A stretch of DNA of 64,000 bases, taken from positions 64,811 through 128,810 of the forward strand of contig JAJCYV010000027.1 in NCBI GenBank assembly GCA_029262695.1. The letters run 5' to 3'. Each line of letters begins with the position of its first letter. Positions within the stretch are counted from its first letter, which is position 1. Below the pieces are notes generated by a model. It had not been told where the DNA came from. It saw only the letters and a program-made list of their open reading frames with translations, and did not search any database. The stretch comes from Chloroflexota bacterium (GTDB lineage: Bacteria > Chloroflexota > Dehalococcoidia > SM23-28-2 > RBG-16-64-32). Both the position numbers and the translations under genes were made by a program. Shown here piece by piece: positions 28,852 to 37,414 of the stretch.

Positions 28852-31278
28852 ATGAGCATGACTGAGAAGGTCCTGACCACGCTTGAGTACGGGAAGGTCG
28901 TGGAGCGGCTGGCGAGACGCTGTTATACGGAGCGTGGCCGGGCGCTGGCGGCCGGCCTGACGCCGTCGTCCGACTACGCTGAGGTGCTGCATCGCCAGCG
29001 CCTGACCGCCGACACGAGGCGGCTGATCGAGCTGAAGCCGAACCTGTCGCTTTCGGACGTGCACGACGTGGGCGGGACGGTGGAGGCGGCAGCGCTGGGC
29101 CGGCAGCTGGAGCCGCAGGAGCTGCTGGACGTGCGGGTGACGCTGGACGCCGCCCGCCAACTGCGCGAGACGATCGACCAGGTGCGCATTCACATGGAGT
29201 TCCTGGCCGAGGTGGCGGAGCGGATCGCGGACTTCCGCGAAGTGGCGAGTGAGATCGGGCGCTGTATCGACGGCAAGGGCGAGGTGCTGGACTCGGCTTC
29301 GCCGGCGCTGGCGACGCTCAGGCGCGAGTCACGGATCGCGCACGAGCGGCTGACGTCGCGGCTGCAGGAGGTGCTGAACAAGAGCAAGACGGCGCTGCAG
29401 GAGCCGATCATCACGCTGCGGGACGGCCGCTACGTGGTGCCGGTGAAGGCGGAGCTGCGCTCGCAGCTGCCGGGGATAGTGCACAACGTGTCCGCCAGCG
29501 GGGCGACGGTGTTCCTTGAGCCGATGGAGACGGTGGAGATGGGGAACAAGTGGCGCGAGCTGCAGGCGGAGGAGGAGCGGGAGATCGCGCGGATCATGCG
29601 TGACCTTTCGGCGCTCGTCGGATCGCAGGCGGAGGAGATCGGGACGGCGCTCGGGGCGCTGGCCGAGATCGACGTGCTCGTCGCGAAGGTGCGATACGGG
29701 GAGTCGATCGGCGCGGCGCAGCTGCCTCACGACGACGCCGACCAGCGCTGGCTGAGCGAGGAGCCGGGGTCGCTCTACCTGCAGAACGCGCGGCATCCGG
29801 GGCTGACGGGCGAGGTCGTGCCGGTGAGCATGTGGCTGGGCGAGGGCGGACCGACATCCCGGGACGCGGCGTCGGGGGACGGGTTCACGGTGCTGCTGAT
29901 CACGGGCCCGAACACAGGCGGCAAGACGGTGGCACTGAAGACGGTCGGCCTGCTGGCGCTGATGGCGCAGGCGGGGATACCGGTGCCGGCGGAGAAAGAC
30001 AGTCGGTTGCCCGTCTTCGACGCGGTGTTCGCGGACATCGGCGACGAGCAGTCGATTGAGCAGTCGCTATCGACGTTCAGCTCGCACATGAGCAACATCA
30101 TCTCGGTGCTGCGGGCGGCGACGCACCGCTCGCTGGTGCTGCTGGACGAGCTGGCTGCGGGGACGGACCCGGTGGAGGGCTCGGCGCTGGCGCAGTCGAT
30201 CCTGGCGTATCTGCTGCGGGTCACCTGCCTGACGATCGCGACGACGCACCACGGCGAGCTGAAGGCGTTCGCGCACTCGACGGAGGGGGTCAGCAACGCT
30301 TCGGTGGAGTTCGACGCGGAGTCGCTGTCGCCGACGTTCCGGCTGCACATCGGGCTGCCGGGGCAGTCGAACGCGCTGGCGATCGCGGAGCGGCTGGGGA
30401 TGCCGGACGAGGTGCTGGCGGAGGCGCGCGAGGGGATCTCGCCGGACCGGCTGGAGATCGAGTCGCTGATCTCGGACCTGCACAAGCATCGCGAGGAGGC
30501 GCAGGCATCGAGCGACGAGCAGCGGAGTGCGGCGGGAGAGGCCCGTACGGCGCGCGATCGTGTGACGAAGGAGCTGAAGTCGCTGGAGGCGAACCGCAAC
30601 CGGCTGATCGAGGAGACGCGCAAGGAGATGGAGGCGGAGCTGCAGAAGACGCGCGTGCGGCTGCTTGAGGCGCAGAAGGAGCTGGCGCAGGCGGAGCGGC
30701 TGAGCGTGTTCGAGAAGGCGAAGGCGGTGGAGGTGGTGCAGAAGGAGGCGGAGGTGGTGGCGGAGGAGGTGAAGAAGGTGCAAAAACGGGAGCGGCGGAA
30801 ATCGAGCGGGCCGTTGCCGGAGATCGGGCCGGGCGACCGCATCTTCCTGCACGACGTGCCGACTCCGGGCGAGGCGATCACGGCTCCGGACGGCTCGGGC
30901 GACCTGGAGGTGAAGCTGGGGGCGCTGCGGGCGCGGGTCAACGTGAAGCAGATCGAGAGTGTCGAGAAGGAGACAGGGGACAGGAGACAGGAGACAAGGG
31001 AGTACGAGCCTTCGCTATCGCTGACGCCGATGGCGTCGCCGGAGCTGGACCTGCGGGGGCTGAGTGTGGACGAGGCGCTGCTTTTGATCGACCAGCGGCT
31101 GGACGAGGCGGTGCTCTCCGGGGTGAAGGAGCTGCGGATCATCCACGGCAAGGGGACGGGGGTGCTGCGGCGGGCGGTGCGGGAGATGCTGGCGAAGCAC
31201 ACGCTGGTGGAGAGCCACGCGGAGGCGGAGCGGCGCGACGGTGGCGATGGGGTGACGGTGGTGGAGCTGGCGGACTAG
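28852..31278 (+). CDS. mutS2: MutS2 ATPase/endonuclease
   Basis: 808 residues. Lever/clamp helices, then the ABC-type ATPase with Walker A GPNTGGKT near residue 351, ADIGDEQSIEQSLSTFSSHM, and Walker B LVLLDELAAGTDP; a long coiled coil; and a C-terminal Smr domain with LDLRGLSVDEAL and IHGKGTGVLR. Family members suppress recombination or rescue collided ribosomes. A 28-base heptamer repeat lies in the coding sequence just before the Smr domain (KETGDRRQETRE), in a variable linker. ATG 28858 is an alternative start. Confidence 0.95.
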   Translation: MSMTEKVLTTLEYGKVVERLARRCYTERGRALAAGLTPSSDYAEVLHRQRLTADTRRLIELKPNLSLSDVHDVGGTVEAAALGRQLEPQELLDVRVTLDAARQLRETIDQVRIHMEFLAEVAERIADFREVASEIGRCIDGKGEVLDSASPALATLRRESRIAHERLTSRLQEVLNKSKTALQEPIITLRDGRYVVPVKAELRSQLPGIVHNVSASGATVFLEPMETVEMGNKWRELQAEEEREIARIMRDLSALVGSQAEEIGTALGALAEIDVLVAKVRYGESIGAAQLPHDDADQRWLSEEPGSLYLQNARHPGLTGEVVPVSMWLGEGGPTSRDAASGDGFTVLLITGPNTGGKTVALKTVGLLALMAQAGIPVPAEKDSRLPVFDAVFADIGDEQSIEQSLSTFSSHMSNIISVLRAATHRSLVLLDELAAGTDPVEGSALAQSILAYLLRVTCLTIATTHHGELKAFAHSTEGVSNASVEFDAESLSPTFRLHIGLPGQSNALAIAERLGMPDEVLAEAREGISPDRLEIESLISDLHKHREEAQASSDEQRSAAGEARTARDRVTKELKSLEANRNRLIEETRKEMEAELQKTRVRLLEAQKELAQAERLSVFEKAKAVEVVQKEAEVVAEEVKKVQKRERRKSSGPLPEIGPGDRIFLHDVPTPGEAITAPDGSGDLEVKLGALRARVNVKQIESVEKETGDRRQETREYEPSLSLTPMASPELDLRGLSVDEALLLIDQRLDEAVLSGVKELRIIHGKGTGVLRRAVREMLAKHTLVESHAEAERRDGGDGVTVVELAD
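30969..30996. repeat. Heptamer repeat inside mutS2
   Basis: GGAGACA, GGGGACA, GGAGACA, GGAGACA in tandem. Because 7 is not a multiple of 3, each unit is read in a different frame; the four units contribute about nine residues to the linker. Confidence 0.85.
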
Positions 31279-31303
31279 GGGGCGTGACGGTGGGAGTGAC
31301 CAA

Positions 31304-31780
31304 ATGACTGATCCAATCACGTCTTCGGCCCGATACGTGCTGAAGGAGTCGCTGGGGGAGTTGCGGGCGGCGGTGGAGGGGGTGCCGGCGGAGGCGCTGA
31401 ACTGGCGGCCGGCGGGCGAGGAGACGAACTCGATCGCGGTGCTGGCGACGCATGCGCTGAGCAGCACGCGGTCGTGGCTGGCGGTGGCCGTCGGGGCGCC
31501 GTTGCCGGAGCGGGACCGGGCGTCGGAGTTCCTGGTGACGGAGGACGACCCCGGGGCGCTGTTGCGGCTGGTCGACGAGATGTCGGCGGAGTGCACGGTG
31601 CTGCTGCGGGATGCGGGTGAGGTGGACTGGTCGGCGACGCGCAAGATCGGCGTGCTGGCGTGGGACCCGGGCGTGAAGGAGGTGCCGGCGGCGTTCGCGC
31701 TGCTGCATGCGCTGGAGCACCTGGGGCAGCATGTGGCGCACGCTTCGCTGACGCGGCAGATGTGGGAGGCGGCGAGGTGA
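31304..31780 (+). CDS. DinB-family protein
   Basis: 158 residues with the four-helix DinB/YfiT fold: LNWRPAGEETNSIAVLATHAL near the N-terminus and HALEHLGQHVAHASLTRQ at the end supply the usual three metal His. Related proteins are metal-dependent thiol transferases or of unknown function. It starts 25 bp after mutS2 and its last codon lies in a heptamer repeat. Confidence 0.8.
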   Translation: MTDPITSSARYVLKESLGELRAAVEGVPAEALNWRPAGEETNSIAVLATHALSSTRSWLAVAVGAPLPERDRASEFLVTEDDPGALLRLVDEMSAECTVLLRDAGEVDWSATRKIGVLAWDPGVKEVPAAFALLHALEHLGQHVAHASLTRQMWEAAR

Positions 31781-31875
31781 CAGGGGACAGGTGACAGGTG
31801 ACAAGGAAGGCGGCAGGCAGGGGCGCGGCAAGCAGCGCCCCTACCGACCTGACACCTCAACCCTGTAACCTCAAC
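31776..31875. repeat. Composite element: heptamers, hairpin, opposed heptamers
   Basis: Left: GGTGACA, GGGGACA, GGTGACA, GGTGACA (31776-31803). Centre: AGGGGCGC-8-GCGCCCCT (31819-31842) followed by AC, a REP-like palindrome. Right: CCTGACA, CCTCAAC, CCTGTAA, CCTCAAC (31848-31875), heptamers in the opposite sense. It exactly fills the gap between the DinB gene and cofD. Confidence 0.8.
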
Positions 31876-31877
31876 GT

Positions 31878-32807
31878 GTGATCACGGTAATCGCCGGTGG
31901 CGTTGGTGCGGCGCGTTTTCTGCAGGGGCTGCTGGGCGTGCACAGCCCGTCGCAGGTGACGATCGTGTCGAACGTTGGCGATGACGCGGAGTTCTTCGGG
32001 CTTTATGTGTCGCCGGACATCGATGCGGTGCTGTACCATCTGTCGGGGCTGGCGGACGAGGAGCAGGGGTTCGGGCTGACGGGGGACACGTACTCGGTGC
32101 TGGAGGCGCTGCCGCGGTACGGGTACGATACGTGGTTCAAGCTGGGCGACCGCGACCTGGCGACGTGCATCGCGCGGACGCACCTGCTGCGGCGCGGCAA
32201 GACGCTGACGGAGGCGACGGCCGAACTGGCGGATGCGCTGCTGGTGCCGGTGACGGTCCTGCCGGTGACTAACGACCGCCTGCGCACGATGATCCGCACG
32301 GACGACGAGATGCTGGAGTTCCAGGAGTACTTCGTGAAGCGGCGGACGGAGGGGCACGCTCGCGAGATCATATTCGAGGGCGTGGAGAGCGCCGCGCCGT
32401 CGCCGGGAGTGATCGAGGCGATCCACGGGGCGTCCGGAGTGATCATCACGCCGTCGAACCCGCTGGTGAGCATCGGGCCGCCGCTGGCGGTGGCGGGTGT
32501 GCGCGAGGCGCTGCGCGAGACGGAGGCGAAGGTGGCGGCGGTGAGCCCGATCGTCGGCGGAAAGGCGCTGAAGGGGCCGGCGGACAGGATGCTGCGCGAT
32601 CGGGGGATGGCGGCGTCGGCGGTGAGCATCGCCCGGCTGTACGAAGACTTTCTCGACGTGCTGGTGATCGACGAGGTCGATGAGGCGCTGGCCGCGGAGA
32701 TCGAAGCGCTGGGGGTGGACGTGGTGGTAACGGACACGATAATGGGATCGATGGCGAAGAAGAGCGCTCTCGCCCGGACGGTGCTGGCCGCGCTGGGCGA
32801 GAAGTGA
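31878..32807 (+). CDS. cofD: 2-phospho-L-lactate (PEP) transferase CofD/FbiA
   Basis: Joins the activated phospho-C3 unit to FO to give F420-0 or dehydro-F420-0. 309 residues: VIAGGVGAARFLQGL at the N-terminus, SNVGDDAEFFGLYVSPDIDAVLY, LTGDTYSVLEAL and FKLGDRDLATCIARTHLL are diagnostic. GTG start, overlapping another GTG two bases earlier. First gene of a cofD-cofC-nitroreductase cluster. Confidence 0.93.
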   Translation: MITVIAGGVGAARFLQGLLGVHSPSQVTIVSNVGDDAEFFGLYVSPDIDAVLYHLSGLADEEQGFGLTGDTYSVLEALPRYGYDTWFKLGDRDLATCIARTHLLRRGKTLTEATAELADALLVPVTVLPVTNDRLRTMIRTDDEMLEFQEYFVKRRTEGHAREIIFEGVESAAPSPGVIEAIHGASGVIITPSNPLVSIGPPLAVAGVREALRETEAKVAAVSPIVGGKALKGPADRMLRDRGMAASAVSIARLYEDFLDVLVIDEVDEALAAEIEALGVDVVVTDTIMGSMAKKSALARTVLAALGEK

Positions 32808-33448
32808 TCCGCGCGCTGGTGCCGGCGAAGGCGCTGGGCGAGGCGAAGGGCCGCCTGGCCTCCGTTCTTTCCGAGACCGAGAGGCGGAAGCTGGCGCTGG
32901 CGATGTTGGAGGACGTGGTGCGGGCGCTGAAGGCAGTCCCCGCGATCGAGAGCGTCTCCGTGGTCAGCCCCGACGCCGAGGTGCTGAGCCTGGCCGCAGC
33001 GCTGGACGCTGAGCCGGTTGCGGAGTCTGCGAACGTGCGCGGCCTGAACCAGGCGCTGGCGCGGGCGCTGAGCGCGATGTCGCCGACGCCCGATGCGCTG
33101 CTCATCGTGCCGGGCGACGTTCCGGAGGTGACGCCCGGCGACATCGAGACGCTCCTGGCGGCGTTGCCGGAGCGGGGGATCGCGCTCAGTCCGTCGGCGG
33201 ACAGGGGCACGTGCGCGCTGGCGCTGCGGCCGCCAGACGTGATCGCCCTGCGGTTCGGGGAGCGGTCGTCTGTGAACCACCGGCGCGAGGCGATGGCGAC
33301 CGGAGTGACGGCGGAAGTGGTGCCGATAGATACGCTTTCGCTCGACGTGGACTCGCCGGAGGACCTGCGCGAGCTGCTGGGGCGGCCGGCGGAGACGGCG
33401 ACGCACCGGCTGCTGGCGGAGCTGGGCGTCGCGGAGCGGCTGGAATAG
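32804..33448 (+). CDS. cofC: Phospholactate/PEP guanylyltransferase CofC/FbiD
   Basis: 214 residues. Guanylylates 2-phospholactate or, in bacteria, phosphoenolpyruvate to feed CofD/FbiA. N-terminal RALVPAKALGEAKGRLA is the nucleotide-binding start; LIVPGDVPEVTPGD holds the metal Asp, and LSPSADRGTCALAL follows. GTG 32804 overlaps the cofD stop. Confidence 0.9.
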   Translation: MIRALVPAKALGEAKGRLASVLSETERRKLALAMLEDVVRALKAVPAIESVSVVSPDAEVLSLAAALDAEPVAESANVRGLNQALARALSAMSPTPDALLIVPGDVPEVTPGDIETLLAALPERGIALSPSADRGTCALALRPPDVIALRFGERSSVNHRREAMATGVTAEVVPIDTLSLDVDSPEDLRELLGRPAETATHRLLAELGVAERLE

Positions 33449-33450
33449 CG

Positions 33451-34071
33451 ATGGAAGGCGAGTACTACCCGGTGGCGGACGTCATCTCGCAGAGGCGCTC
33501 GGTGCGGCGGTTTGGCCCGGAGCCGGTGGCGCGCGGCCTCGTGCGGGAGCTTGTGGCGCTGGCCTGCCGGGCACCCGCGCCGCACAAGTCGCGGCCGTGG
33601 CGGTTTGCCTACGTGGCGACGGACGGGGCGAAGGGGCGGCTGGCGGAGGCGATGTCTGGCGCCTGGCTGGCGGACCTGGAGGCGGTGGAGACGCCCGTGC
33701 GCGACGTGCAGCGGCTGATCTCGCGATCGAAGGAGCAGATCAGCGCGGCGCCGGCTTTGCTGGTGGCGTGCCTCGATTATTCGGACGCGAAGGAGCAGGA
33801 GGACGAGCGGAGGCGGTCGGCGGAGCGCGATATGTTCGTGCAGAGCCTGGGCGCGGCGCTTCAGAACATGCTTCTGGCGGCGGTGGAGCGCGGGCTCGCC
33901 GGTTATCTCAAGGGCGCGCCGCTGTTTTGCGCCCCGGCCGTGCGCGAGGCGCTGGAGCTTCCGGACGGGTGGGATCCGGCGTTCCTGGTGCTCCTCGGTC
34001 ATCCGGAGGAGGGTTTCGAGCCGGCACCGCGAGCGGATGTCGAAGTGGTCGACGTGATGGTCGAGCGCTGA
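33451..34071 (+). CDS. Nitroreductase-family protein, candidate dehydro-F420-0 reductase
   Basis: 206 residues of the FMN nitroreductase fold: ISQRRSVRRFGPEPVARGLV, RAPAPHKSRPWRFAYV, SLGAALQNMLLAAVERGLAGYLKGAP. In actinobacteria the C-terminal half of FbiB is such a domain and reduces dehydro-F420-0; the position two bases after cofC makes that role likely. No CofE/FbiB N-terminal domain is attached or adjacent. An upstream extension of the frame inside cofC was rejected in favour of ATG 33451. Confidence 0.8.
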   Translation: MEGEYYPVADVISQRRSVRRFGPEPVARGLVRELVALACRAPAPHKSRPWRFAYVATDGAKGRLAEAMSGAWLADLEAVETPVRDVQRLISRSKEQISAAPALLVACLDYSDAKEQEDERRRSAERDMFVQSLGAALQNMLLAAVERGLAGYLKGAPLFCAPAVREALELPDGWDPAFLVLLGHPEEGFEPAPRADVEVVDVMVER

Positions 34072-34118
34072 CGGGCCGCCGTGCTAGGCTGACGCTGTTC
34101 AACGAGAGGGAGGGCGAT

Positions 34119-34733
34119 ATGGAGCTATACGAGGCTATCTACTCGCTGCGGGCGATGCGGCGGCTGAAGACGGACGCGGTGCCGGAGGAGCTGATCTGGA
34201 AGGTGCTGGACGCGGCGATCCGGGCGCCGAGCGGCGGCAATCGGCAGCCGTGGAACTTCATCGTCGTGACGGATGCGGAGAAGAGGAAGAAGATCGGCGA
34301 GTGGTACCTGGACGGCTGGAACAAGGTGTACGGCGCGGCGCAGGGCGCTCTGCAGGCGGAGGGCGAGCAGGCGCGGACTCTGCGGTCGGCGGACTATCTG
34401 GCCAACCATCTGGCGGAGGCGCCGGTGTTCATCATCCCGACGGTGCGGGCCAGCGGCGTGGCGGCGGTCTCGGGGATGGGTTCGTCGATCTTTCCGGCGG
34501 TGCAGAACTTGATGCTGGCGGCGCGGGCGGAGGGGCTGGGCACGACGCTGACGACGCTGCACAAGACGCACGAGGCGGAAGTGAAGGAGTTGTTGGGCGT
34601 GCCCGAGGGCGTGGAGACGATGTGCCTGATCCCGATGGGTTGGCCGACGGGGAAGTTCGGCGCGGGGCCGCGGCTGCCGGTGGAGAAGGTGACGTACTGG
34701 GACGGCTGGGGCGAGACGAAGGCGAAGGGCTAG
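34119..34733 (+). CDS. Nitroreductase-family oxidoreductase
   Basis: 204 residues, FMN-dependent family: IYSLRAMRRLKTDAVPEELI, APSGGNRQPWNFIVV and PAVQNLMLAARAEGLGTTLT are the flavin-binding segments. It differs from the preceding nitroreductase and is closer to general NAD(P)H-type enzymes. ATG 34119 is preceded by AGGGAGGG. Substrate unknown; a role in F420 chemistry is possible only by proximity. Confidence 0.82.
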   Translation: MELYEAIYSLRAMRRLKTDAVPEELIWKVLDAAIRAPSGGNRQPWNFIVVTDAEKRKKIGEWYLDGWNKVYGAAQGALQAEGEQARTLRSADYLANHLAEAPVFIIPTVRASGVAAVSGMGSSIFPAVQNLMLAARAEGLGTTLTTLHKTHEAEVKELLGVPEGVETMCLIPMGWPTGKFGAGPRLPVEKVTYWDGWGETKAKG

Positions 34734-34741
34734 CCCCGGCG

Positions 34742-34771
34742 CTGTCACGCTCACCCGCGACGCTCTAGAAT
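34742..34771 (+). promoter_or_regulatory. Candidate promoter of marC-like gene
   Basis: CTGTCA (34742-34747), 18-base spacer, TAGAAT (34766-34771), six bases before ATG 34778. Confidence 0.45.
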
Positions 34772-34777
34772 GGCGGC

Positions 34778-35383
34778 ATGGGCGAAGACCTTGCTCGCAC
34801 GTTCGTCGCCTTCTTTGTGATCATCGACCCGGTGGGCAACCTGGTCGTGTTCAACCTGATGAGCAGCGGCATGAGACCGTGGCAGCGGCTGCAGGTGGCC
34901 GCGATCGCCGTGCTGGCGGCGGGGACGATGCTCGTGGCGTTTGCGCTGGGCGGGCACGAAGTCCTGGAGTTCCTCAACATTTCCGACGCGGCGTTCGAGG
35001 TCGCGGCCGGTGCGCTGCTCCTTATCCCGGCGTACCGCATGGTGACGCAGGGGCGGTTCCTGGAACTGCCTGTGGAGGAGTCGCCCAGGCCGATCGACGT
35101 TGCGCTCGTGCCGATGGCGACGCCGCTGATGGCGGGGCCCGGCGCGCTGGCCTCGGCCACTTCACTTTCGCAGTCCGTGGGCCGCGGCGATACGATCGCG
35201 GCGATCATTCTTGTACTCTGCGTGTCGTTCGGCGCGTACGTGGCGGCGGAGCGCGTGTTTGGCCTGCTGGGCGAGTCGACGATGCGGCTGCTGACGCGGC
35301 TGGTGGGGATCATCCTGGTGGCGATCGCGGTGCAGTTCGTGATCGAGGGGATGCAGGAGTCGTTCCCGGGCATCGCGGAGTAG
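34778..35383 (+). CDS. MarC/UPF0056-family membrane protein
   Basis: 201 residues with six predicted helices. Family marks are VIIDPVGNLVVFN at the start, AFEVAAGALLLIPAYRMV and VPMATPLMAGPGALASATSL. The old link to antibiotic resistance is not supported in E. coli; function is unknown. Followed directly by heptamer repeats. Confidence 0.85.
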   Translation: MGEDLARTFVAFFVIIDPVGNLVVFNLMSSGMRPWQRLQVAAIAVLAAGTMLVAFALGGHEVLEFLNISDAAFEVAAGALLLIPAYRMVTQGRFLELPVEESPRPIDVALVPMATPLMAGPGALASATSLSQSVGRGDTIAAIILVLCVSFGAYVAAERVFGLLGESTMRLLTRLVGIILVAIAVQFVIEGMQESFPGIAE

Positions 35384-35387
35384 ATGC

Positions 35388-35415
35388 GAGGTGCGAGGTG
35401 TGAGGTGCGAGGTGT
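35388..35415. repeat. Heptamer tandem repeat
   Basis: GAGGTGC, GAGGTGT, GAGGTGC, GAGGTGT, four units starting three bases after the stop of the MarC-like gene. Confidence 0.85.
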
Positions 35416-35471
35416 GAGAGTTGGCTTTCCGGTATATGGGGCATGGCAGTGCTCCGCTCGTTCCTTCGACT

Positions 35472-35495
35472 CGATCCTGACTGCGGTCAGGATCG
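35472..35495. repeat. Strong palindrome, REP-like
   Basis: CGATCCTGAC-TGCG-GTCAGGATCG, a 10-bp perfect stem. Flanks CGTTC (near 35457) and GAACG (near 35504) can extend it. It resembles the GTTCGTCCTGAGC/TCGAAGGAACGA palindromes dispersed in other high-GC genomes. It could terminate the MarC-like gene or the opposing vanY-type gene. Confidence 0.6.
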
Positions 35496-35546
35496 GCTCA
35501 GGACGAACGGGACGGGGACGGGGTATCAGGAGGATCTGGCGTGAGG

Positions 35547-36362
35547 TTAGGGCTGCAGCAGGTACTGGTTAAGGGTCAGGCCGCTGGCCTTCCAGGCCTG
35601 CGCCTCGGCCTCGCCGATGTAGCGGAAGTGCCACGGCTCGTAGCAGTAGCCGGTGACATCCTCGGCGCCTGCCGGATAGCTGAGCGCGAAGCCGTAATCG
35701 TGGGCGTTGGCGGCGAGCCACTGGCCGCCGGCCGTCTCGCCGAAGGACTCCAGCAGGTCCCAGCCGACCTGTGGTGATGTGAGGTCGGCGGTTGTGCCGA
35801 GCTGGTGTTCGCTGTGGCCGGCCATGGCGCTGACGCATATGGCCTCGTCGTAGCCGAGTGCGTTGACCCAGTAGTTGAACGTGCGCTCTTGCTCGGCGTA
35901 CGAGCGGTAGGCTGAGCGGGCGCGGATGTCGTGACCGGCGGCGGCGGCGTCATCGAGCATGAGGGCCAGCGCGTCGACGGCTTCCCGGCGGAGTTCGCCG
36001 CCGAATGCCGGAGCGAGGTATGCGGGCGGGATCGCCGCCAGTCCGGGCGGCACGTAGTCAGGCGGTAGTGCGTGGTCCTTGTCGACGGGGGAGAGGATGG
36101 TGACGGGCGCGACCGGTGGCGCGGTGTCTGAGGGTGGTTGACTTGCCGTGGGTGGTGCGGTCGTGGCGGCGGCGGTGGCGTTGGCTGTAGACGTTGCCGT
36201 AGCCGAGGGCGTTGACGTTGGCGTTGGCGCTGGCGTGCCGGTTGCCGTCGCCGTGGGGGACGCTGGCGTTGGCGAGCCTTCGTTGGTGCCGCTGTTGCAG
36301 GCGGCGAGGGTGAAGATGGCGACGGAGACCAGTGCCAGGGCGCGGAACCTGAGCTTGCTCAC
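35547..36362 (-). CDS. D-Ala-D-Ala carboxypeptidase, VanY/M15 lipoprotein
   Basis: 271 residues. Lipobox LAAC (Cys22), a Thr/Pro/Ala linker, then the M15B peptidase domain: SAYRSYAEQ, the zinc motif GHSEHQLGTTADL and EPWHFRYIG. It trims peptidoglycan stem peptides outside the membrane. Metal ligands His, Asp and His are all present. The gene stands alone on the minus strand and converges with the MarC-like gene. Confidence 0.92.
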   Translation of the reverse strand: MSKLRFRALALVSVAIFTLAACNSGTNEGSPTPASPTATATGTPAPTPTSTPSATATSTANATAAATTAPPTASQPPSDTAPPVAPVTILSPVDKDHALPPDYVPPGLAAIPPAYLAPAFGGELRREAVDALALMLDDAAAAGHDIRARSAYRSYAEQERTFNYWVNALGYDEAICVSAMAGHSEHQLGTTADLTSPQVGWDLLESFGETAGGQWLAANAHDYGFALSYPAGAEDVTGYCYEPWHFRYIGEAEAQAWKASGLTLNQYLLQP

Positions 36363-36393
36363 GCTCTGAGGATACGGTGGCCGCCGCGCTGGG

Positions 36394-37221
36394 TCACGCG
36401 GCGTCGCGGGCGATCAGTTCACGGATGCATTCGTCGAGCTTCTCGCGATCGAAGGCGCTGCCGTTGCGGTTGAGGGCAACAGCGGCTGGGAGTTGCCAGG
36501 CGCGGAGGAGTTCCTCATCGACAGCGATATTCCTGCGGTAGGTGCGGTCGTACGTGCGGATCATGAGCGAGCGGGCGAAGAGGGCCAAGAAGCGGACGAG
36601 CGAGGGGAGGAATGAGGGTGGGTCGCCCAGACGCAGCATCAGCAGCGAGCGCGCGAAGTCGGCTTCGGGGGAGCCGCGGGCGGCGCCGGTCCAGTCGATG
36701 ATCACGGGGCCCTGATCGCCGAGCATGATGTTCCCGGGGTGGAAGTCGCCGTGGAGGAGCCGATCGCCGTCGGGGAGGCGATCCAGGCTTCTGAGCGCGG
36801 CGTCGATGAACTCCTGTGGCGCACCGGAGCTAGCGACTTCCCGGCGATGGCTCTCGCGGACGGGTGGCAGAGCTAGAGGCGCGGTCTGGTGGTGCATGTC
36901 CGTGTGGAGTCGGGCAGTGAGACGGGAGAGGCTGATGAGGCGCCAGGGTTTGCGGGCGGTGATCGCGAAGAGGTCGTCGCCGTCGATGCGTTCGAGGATC
37001 ATGCCGTGGCGGTCGCCCACGCTCTCTACGCCGTGGACAGCGGGGACGCGGACGCCGGCGCCGGCGGCGAACTGCAGGATCGCGGCCTGCGCCTGCGCGT
37101 GTTCGAGGGGCCGTTCACCGCGGTAGAGACGGAGGACGCGGCCTTCGCCGTACTCGAAGATCTCGGCCTCTCGGCCCTCGGCGATCTTCTTGAGATGAGA
37201 GATGTTCTCAGAGGTGGTCAT
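36394..37221 (-). CDS. Aminoglycoside-phosphotransferase-fold kinase, copy 1
   Basis: 275 residues of the APH/choline-kinase fold. Catalytic loop LLHGDFHPGNIML near residue 155 and metal motif VIIDWTGAARG. The N-terminus LKKIAEGREAEIFEYGEGRVLRLYRG binds ATP. Substrate unknown; drug resistance should not be assumed. ATG 37221 matches the start of copy 2; an extension to 37272 is open but aligns with non-coding DNA upstream of copy 2. Product of a tandem duplication. Confidence 0.85.
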   Translation of the reverse strand: MTTSENISHLKKIAEGREAEIFEYGEGRVLRLYRGERPLEHAQAQAAILQFAAGAGVRVPAVHGVESVGDRHGMILERIDGDDLFAITARKPWRLISLSRLTARLHTDMHHQTAPLALPPVRESHRREVASSGAPQEFIDAALRSLDRLPDGDRLLHGDFHPGNIMLGDQGPVIIDWTGAARGSPEADFARSLLMLRLGDPPSFLPSLVRFLALFARSLMIRTYDRTYRRNIAVDEELLRAWQLPAAVALNRNGSAFDREKLDECIRELIARDAA

Positions 37222-37295
37222 CTGCAGGAGATGATACGCGGCGCGATGGGCCGCGCGCGTGACCGGAGTCACTTCAGGCAGGGTACGCGGGCGGC

Positions 37296-37405
37296 TGTTA
37301 GCCCTTGGGGTCCGTTCGAGAAGCCGACGACGTCGTAGGCCATGACGAGCAGGTCGCGGGTCTGTCCGTCGTGGGTGCCGAGGTGCTCGAAGACGCCGCG
37401 GACGG
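37296..37405 (-). pseudogene. Remnant of a GNAT acetyltransferase 3' end
   Basis: Reads GVFEHLG, then jumps to DGQTRDLL-MAYDVVGFSN, matching the end of the intact GNAT at 38323-38901 but missing 36 bases (equal to 38401-38436) and gaining a base before the stop. It lies upstream of kinase copy 1 just as the intact GNAT lies upstream of copy 2, so it is a leftover of the duplicated unit. Confidence 0.8.
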
Positions 37406-37414
37406 CGAGCTGGG

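Noticed and set aside
29775-31202. 475-residue minus-strand Ser-rich frame over mutS2
   Set aside because: Antisense frame of mutS2, low complexity.
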